NCBI GenBank assembly: GCA_023426145.1
Contig: JAFABG010000026.1
Coordinates: forward strand, 1-64,000
Source of the DNA: Bacteroidota bacterium
GTDB taxonomy: Bacteria > Bacteroidota > Bacteroidia > Bacteroidales > Bacteroidaceae
Reading direction: 5' to 3'
DNA: 64,000 bases
The notes below the pieces were generated by a model, which worked only from the letters and a program-made list of their open reading frames with translations, was not told where the DNA came from and did no database searches. This document shows, in pieces, positions 61,275 through 64,000 of the stretch. Position numbers and translations under genes: made by a program. Positions within the stretch are counted from its first letter, which is position 1, and the number at the start of each line of letters is the position of its first letter.

Positions 61275-61330
61275 AAATCCCTTATGTAAATGAGTGCTTA
61301 CTTGGAAGTAAGGCAATTTACATAAGGGAT
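61275..61330. terminator. Bidirectional terminator between the M24 gene and cca
   Basis: Perfect 16-bp arms AATCCCTTATGTAAAT (61275-61290) and ATTTACATAAGGGATT (61315-61330), with an inner TTACTT/AAGTAA stem. T-rich stretches follow on both strands. Confidence 0.85.
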
Positions 61331-61334
61331 TCTT

Positions 61335-62768
61335 TTATGCTTTTTTGCTAAGCCCCATCTTGGCTGCTCTTTGGAGCATAAATTCATGGGCAGCTTCATA
61401 TTCGTTTGGAATAACACCATCTAAAATTGCATCCTTTATTGCACTTTTCAAAAGTCCCACTTCACGACAAGGTTCAAGACCGAATATTTCCATTATTTCT
61501 TCCCCACTCACTGGAGGCTGAAAATTACGAACTCGATCTTTTTCTTCCAAATCTTTCAATTTCTGACGAACCAACTGAAAATTATTCAGAAAGCGTTGCT
61601 TACGCTCCATGTTTTTTGAAGTGATATCTGCTTCACAAAGTGTCATCAGATCATCAATATCATCTCCAGCTTCAAAAAGTAATCGACGTACTGCAGAGTC
61701 TGTCACTACATCATCGGCTATCACAATCGGACGCATGTGCAAGCCCACCATTTTCTGCACATATTTCATTTTCTCATTCATCGGTAGCTTCATCTTTCGG
61801 AAGACATTCGGTATCATCTTCTCACCGATGAAGTTATGGTTCCTGAAGGTCCAGCCGGCTTTTGGCTCCCAGCGTTTAGTGACAGGTTTGGCCACATCAT
61901 GAAGCAGTGCCGACCACCTCAACCAAAGATTATCAGTGTTTTTGCTAATATTATCAAGCACTTCCAATGTGTGATAAAAATTATCCTTATGTGATTTACC
62001 ATTCCTTGTTTCTACGCCTTGCAAAGCAGCCAATTCAGGAAGAATCAACGGTAATAGTCCACATCTCTCCAAATCAATAAATCCCTTTGAAGGGACAGGA
62101 GAAAGAATGATTTTATTCAATTCATCTGCAATCCGTTCGCGTGAAATGATTTCAATTCTTTCCTTATTACGAGTAAGAGACTCAAAGGTCTTATCATCAA
62201 TATAAAAGCCTAGTTGTGACGCAAAGCGAATACAACGCATCATTCTCAACGGGTCGTCACTGAATGTGATATCCGGATCAAGAGGAGTACGAATTGTTTT
62301 CTCTTTCATATCTGCTATGCCTCCGAACGGGTCAATGAGTTCGCCCAATCGATCTTTATTCAAGCATACTGCCATAGCATTAATGGTGAAATCTCTACGA
62401 TTCTGATCATCCTCCAAGGTTCCATCCTCAACAATAGGCTTACGTGAGTCGCGTTGGTATGACTCTTTACGAGCACCCACAAATTCAACCTCAATACCCT
62501 TATATTTCACCTGTGCGGTACCAAAGTTTTTAAAAACAGCGACATGTGCACCACGTCCCAAATGTTTCCCCAAAGCTTCCGCCATGGCAATGCCACTCCC
62601 CACAACTACTACATCTATATCTTTAGAAGAACGCTGTAGAAACAAATCGCGCACATAACCACCCACTACGTAGCATTCTAGCCCCAGTGTATCGGCAGTT
62701 TTAGCAATCTCAATAAAAATTGGGGCGCTAAAATGCTGTTTCAGTTCTTCTTGTGTCAACTCAATCAT
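61335..62768 (-). CDS. cca: CCA tRNA nucleotidyltransferase / poly(A) polymerase family protein with HD domain
   Basis: A 477-residue class II nucleotidyltransferase that adds or repairs the 3' CCA end of tRNA. The head domain has GGYVRD (36-41) and the metal-binding DID motif near 50-52, then RRDFTINAMA and DPLRMMRCIRFASQLGF. A C-terminal HD phosphohydrolase-like domain follows (SHKDNFYHTLEVLDNI, LLHDVAKP, HNFIGEKMI). Distinction between CCA-adding and poly(A) polymerase activity is not possible by eye; in Bacteroidetes this single gene is normally the CCA enzyme. Confidence 0.9.
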   Translation of the reverse strand: MIELTQEELKQHFSAPIFIEIAKTADTLGLECYVVGGYVRDLFLQRSSKDIDVVVVGSGIAMAEALGKHLGRGAHVAVFKNFGTAQVKYKGIEVEFVGARKESYQRDSRKPIVEDGTLEDDQNRRDFTINAMAVCLNKDRLGELIDPFGGIADMKEKTIRTPLDPDITFSDDPLRMMRCIRFASQLGFYIDDKTFESLTRNKERIEIISRERIADELNKIILSPVPSKGFIDLERCGLLPLILPELAALQGVETRNGKSHKDNFYHTLEVLDNISKNTDNLWLRWSALLHDVAKPVTKRWEPKAGWTFRNHNFIGEKMIPNVFRKMKLPMNEKMKYVQKMVGLHMRPIVIADDVVTDSAVRRLLFEAGDDIDDLMTLCEADITSKNMERKQRFLNNFQLVRQKLKDLEEKDRVRNFQPPVSGEEIMEIFGLEPCREVGLLKSAIKDAILDGVIPNEYEAAHEFMLQRAAKMGLSKKA

Positions 62769-62906
62769 CTTTTTTTCAATACTTAACGATCAGCGAGCAT
62801 GTCCTCATTGCTTGACAATGAGCCTGTTCACCCATAAATGGATCAACGATCCCCACTAATACAAAATTAGAAGAGGCAAAATTACAAAAATAAGGGAATA
62901 TATTTG

Positions 62907-62914
62907 TAATTTTG
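62907..62914 (+). promoter_or_regulatory. Promoter -7 element of the lipoprotein gene
   Basis: TAATTTTG fits TAnnTTTG, 28 bp before the ATG at 62943. Confidence 0.5.
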
Positions 62915-62942
62915 TCCCTATAATGTAAACCATAAACGAGTG

Positions 62943-63785
62943 ATGAGAAAACTAATAATCTTCTTTTGCAGTGCACTAGCGTTAAGTGCCTGCGGAAATA
63001 GTATTGAGAAAAAAGCCAACGAAAAGCTGACAATTGCCCGTGCTGCTTATGAGCGTGGAGATTACGAAGAAGCTAAAAAACAAATTGACAGCATCAAAAT
63101 TCTCTATCCAAAAGCATTTGAAACTCGCAAAGCCAGTCAAGAGCTAATGCTGGATGTAGAATTAGAGGCTAAGCAAAAACAGTTGTCTGGTTTAGATAGT
63201 GCACTTCAAGAAAAACAAAAAGCTTTTGATGCCATCAAAAGCAAATATACACTCGAAAAAGATAAGGATTACCAGCAAGTAGGTAGCTACATATGGCCTA
63301 CACAGACCATTGAGAAGAATCTTCATCGTTCATTTTTGCGCTTTCAGGTTGACGAACTTGGCATCATGAGTATGACTTCCATTTATTGTGGAAACAAAAA
63401 TATTCATCACATAAACGTAAAAGTAATTGCTTCGGACGGTAGTTTCGCCGAAACTCCAGCTTCCAAAGATAGTTATGAGACCACCGACATGAATGAAAAA
63501 ATTGAAAAAGCAGATTATAAACTTGGAGAAGATGGCAATGTTATTGAGTTTCTATATCTCAACAAAGACAAAAATATCCGCGTGGAATATATGGGCGATC
63601 GCAAATTCACAACAACAATGACTCCTGCAGATCGCGAAGCAGCAGCCAACGTCTACGAGCTTTATCAAATTCTGTCAGCCATGCAACAGATAAAGAAAGA
63701 ACAAGAAGACACGAACTTGAAAATAGAATTCATTCAGAAGAAAAAAGAAAGATATGCGATGAACAAGGATGGAAGTAATGACTAA
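62943..63785 (+). CDS. Lipoprotein of unknown function with TPR-like and coiled-coil regions
   Basis: A 280-residue lipoprotein with lipobox LSAC (Cys17). Residues about 25-60 resemble a TPR unit (LTIARAAYERGDYEEAKKQIDSIK), followed by a coiled-coil stretch and a central beta-rich domain. The C-terminal 50 residues are helical and charged. It is related in appearance to conserved Bacteroides lipoproteins without known function. The ATG at 62943 is preferred over the GTG immediately before it. Confidence 0.8.
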   Translation: MRKLIIFFCSALALSACGNSIEKKANEKLTIARAAYERGDYEEAKKQIDSIKILYPKAFETRKASQELMLDVELEAKQKQLSGLDSALQEKQKAFDAIKSKYTLEKDKDYQQVGSYIWPTQTIEKNLHRSFLRFQVDELGIMSMTSIYCGNKNIHHINVKVIASDGSFAETPASKDSYETTDMNEKIEKADYKLGEDGNVIEFLYLNKDKNIRVEYMGDRKFTTTMTPADREAAANVYELYQILSAMQQIKKEQEDTNLKIEFIQKKKERYAMNKDGSND

Positions 63786-63794
63786 CTCAACACC

Positions 63795-63830
63795 TCTAGA
63801 AAGTGCTTAATGAATTAAGCACTTTCTAGA
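63795..63830. terminator. Perfect 17-bp inverted repeat between convergent genes
   Basis: Arms 63795-63811 and 63814-63830 (starting TCTAGAAAGTGCTTAAT) are exact reverse complements with a 2-base loop. It probably ends both the lipoprotein gene and the small basic gene, though T tracts are short. Confidence 0.65.
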
Positions 63831-63836
63831 AATCTA

Positions 63837-63974
63837 TCATTTCACACGTCTATTTAGCTGATTATTAGCCTTCCCCGCTTTTGATTTTCCGACTCGTTTT
63901 CCTGAAGTTTTCTTCTTTCCCGAATCTGCATTAGCTTTTCCTGCAAACGGATTACTCTTTTTTTTAATAGGCAT
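63837..63974 (-). CDS. Small basic protein (45 residues)
   Basis: A 45-residue frame from ATG at 63974 to TGA at 63837. The protein is very rich in Lys, Arg, Gly, Ser and Asn (MPIKKKSNPFAGKANADS at the start, ending NNQLNRRVK) and has no hydrophobic segment. Its low-complexity basic character recalls small ribosome- or nucleic-acid-associated proteins. The run of eight A residues after the third codon is a possible slippage site. No family is recognised, so it is called from codon structure and composition only. Confidence 0.5.
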   Translation of the reverse strand: MPIKKKSNPFAGKANADSGKKKTSGKRVGKSKAGKANNQLNRRVK

Positions 63975-64000
63975 AATTAAAATTCTTTATTTCTCTAATA

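Noticed and set aside
1..64000. tRNA, rRNA, insertion sequence, prophage or CRISPR array
   Set aside because: I looked for tRNA-like cloverleaves, rRNA sequence, transposase motifs and regularly spaced repeats and found none. The two repeat pairs at 29944-30440 and 35799-36120 have only two units each and look like small RNA genes.

Overview
The window looks like chromosomal DNA of a Bacteroides-type gut anaerobe. The evidence is a SusC/SusD pair with a hybrid two-component system, many Bacteroidetes promoters of the form TAnnTTTG placed 20-60 bp before start codons, weak Shine-Dalgarno sequences, AT-rich intergenic DNA, and Bacteroides-style metabolism (two glutamate dehydrogenases, MaeB malic enzyme, a biotin-dependent acyl-CoA carboxylase operon). 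No rRNA, tRNA, insertion sequence, phage gene or CRISPR array was found. I cannot name the species.

Region 1 (134-19310) is a polysaccharide/glycoprotein utilisation locus. A leftward operon carries a lethal-factor-like (M34-like) zinc protease, a GH127/GH146 beta-L-arabinofuranosidase and an S9 prolyl peptidase. A divergent rightward operon carries a second GH127/GH146 enzyme (a lipoprotein), SusC, SusD and a GH27 alpha-galactosidase. A hybrid two-component regulator follows. Enzymes for beta-L-arabinofuranose and alpha-galactose beside two peptidases of proline-linked families suggest that the target is plant extensin or another hydroxyproline-rich glycoprotein. This is the most interesting hypothesis in the window.

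Region 2 (19346-21651) is a leftward RNA-metabolism cluster: RRM protein, DEAD-box helicase and cold-shock-domain protein. Region 3 (22122-29871) holds an AraC regulator, an OmpA-like protein, an unknown secreted protein, a MATE exporter, a YiiX-like lipoprotein, a TIGR02757-type protein and an AraC/GyrI-like regulator. Region 4 (29872-36245) has two tandem pairs of predicted small RNAs on the minus strand, pncB, and a cobalamin riboswitch upstream of a three-gene biotin-dependent carboxylase operon. Region 5 (36246-41898) has an N-acetylmuramoyl-L-alanine amidase, O-acetylhomoserine sulfhydrylase, a metallo-beta-lactamase-fold hydrolase, and a TonB-dependent receptor behind an unusual palindrome-rich leader.

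Region 6 (42014-48867) is an RND efflux operon (adaptor, pump, outer-membrane channel) with a divergent AraC regulator. Region 7 (49008-64000) is mainly housekeeping metabolism: malic enzyme with a small membrane protein, an NADP-type and an NAD-type glutamate dehydrogenase flanking a receiver/PPDK-like fusion and a prolyl oligopeptidase, an M24 aminopeptidase, a CCA-adding-type nucleotidyltransferase, a lipoprotein and a 45-residue basic protein. Several start codons were moved downstream of the longest possible frame because a promoter or terminator lies inside the apparent N-terminal extension.
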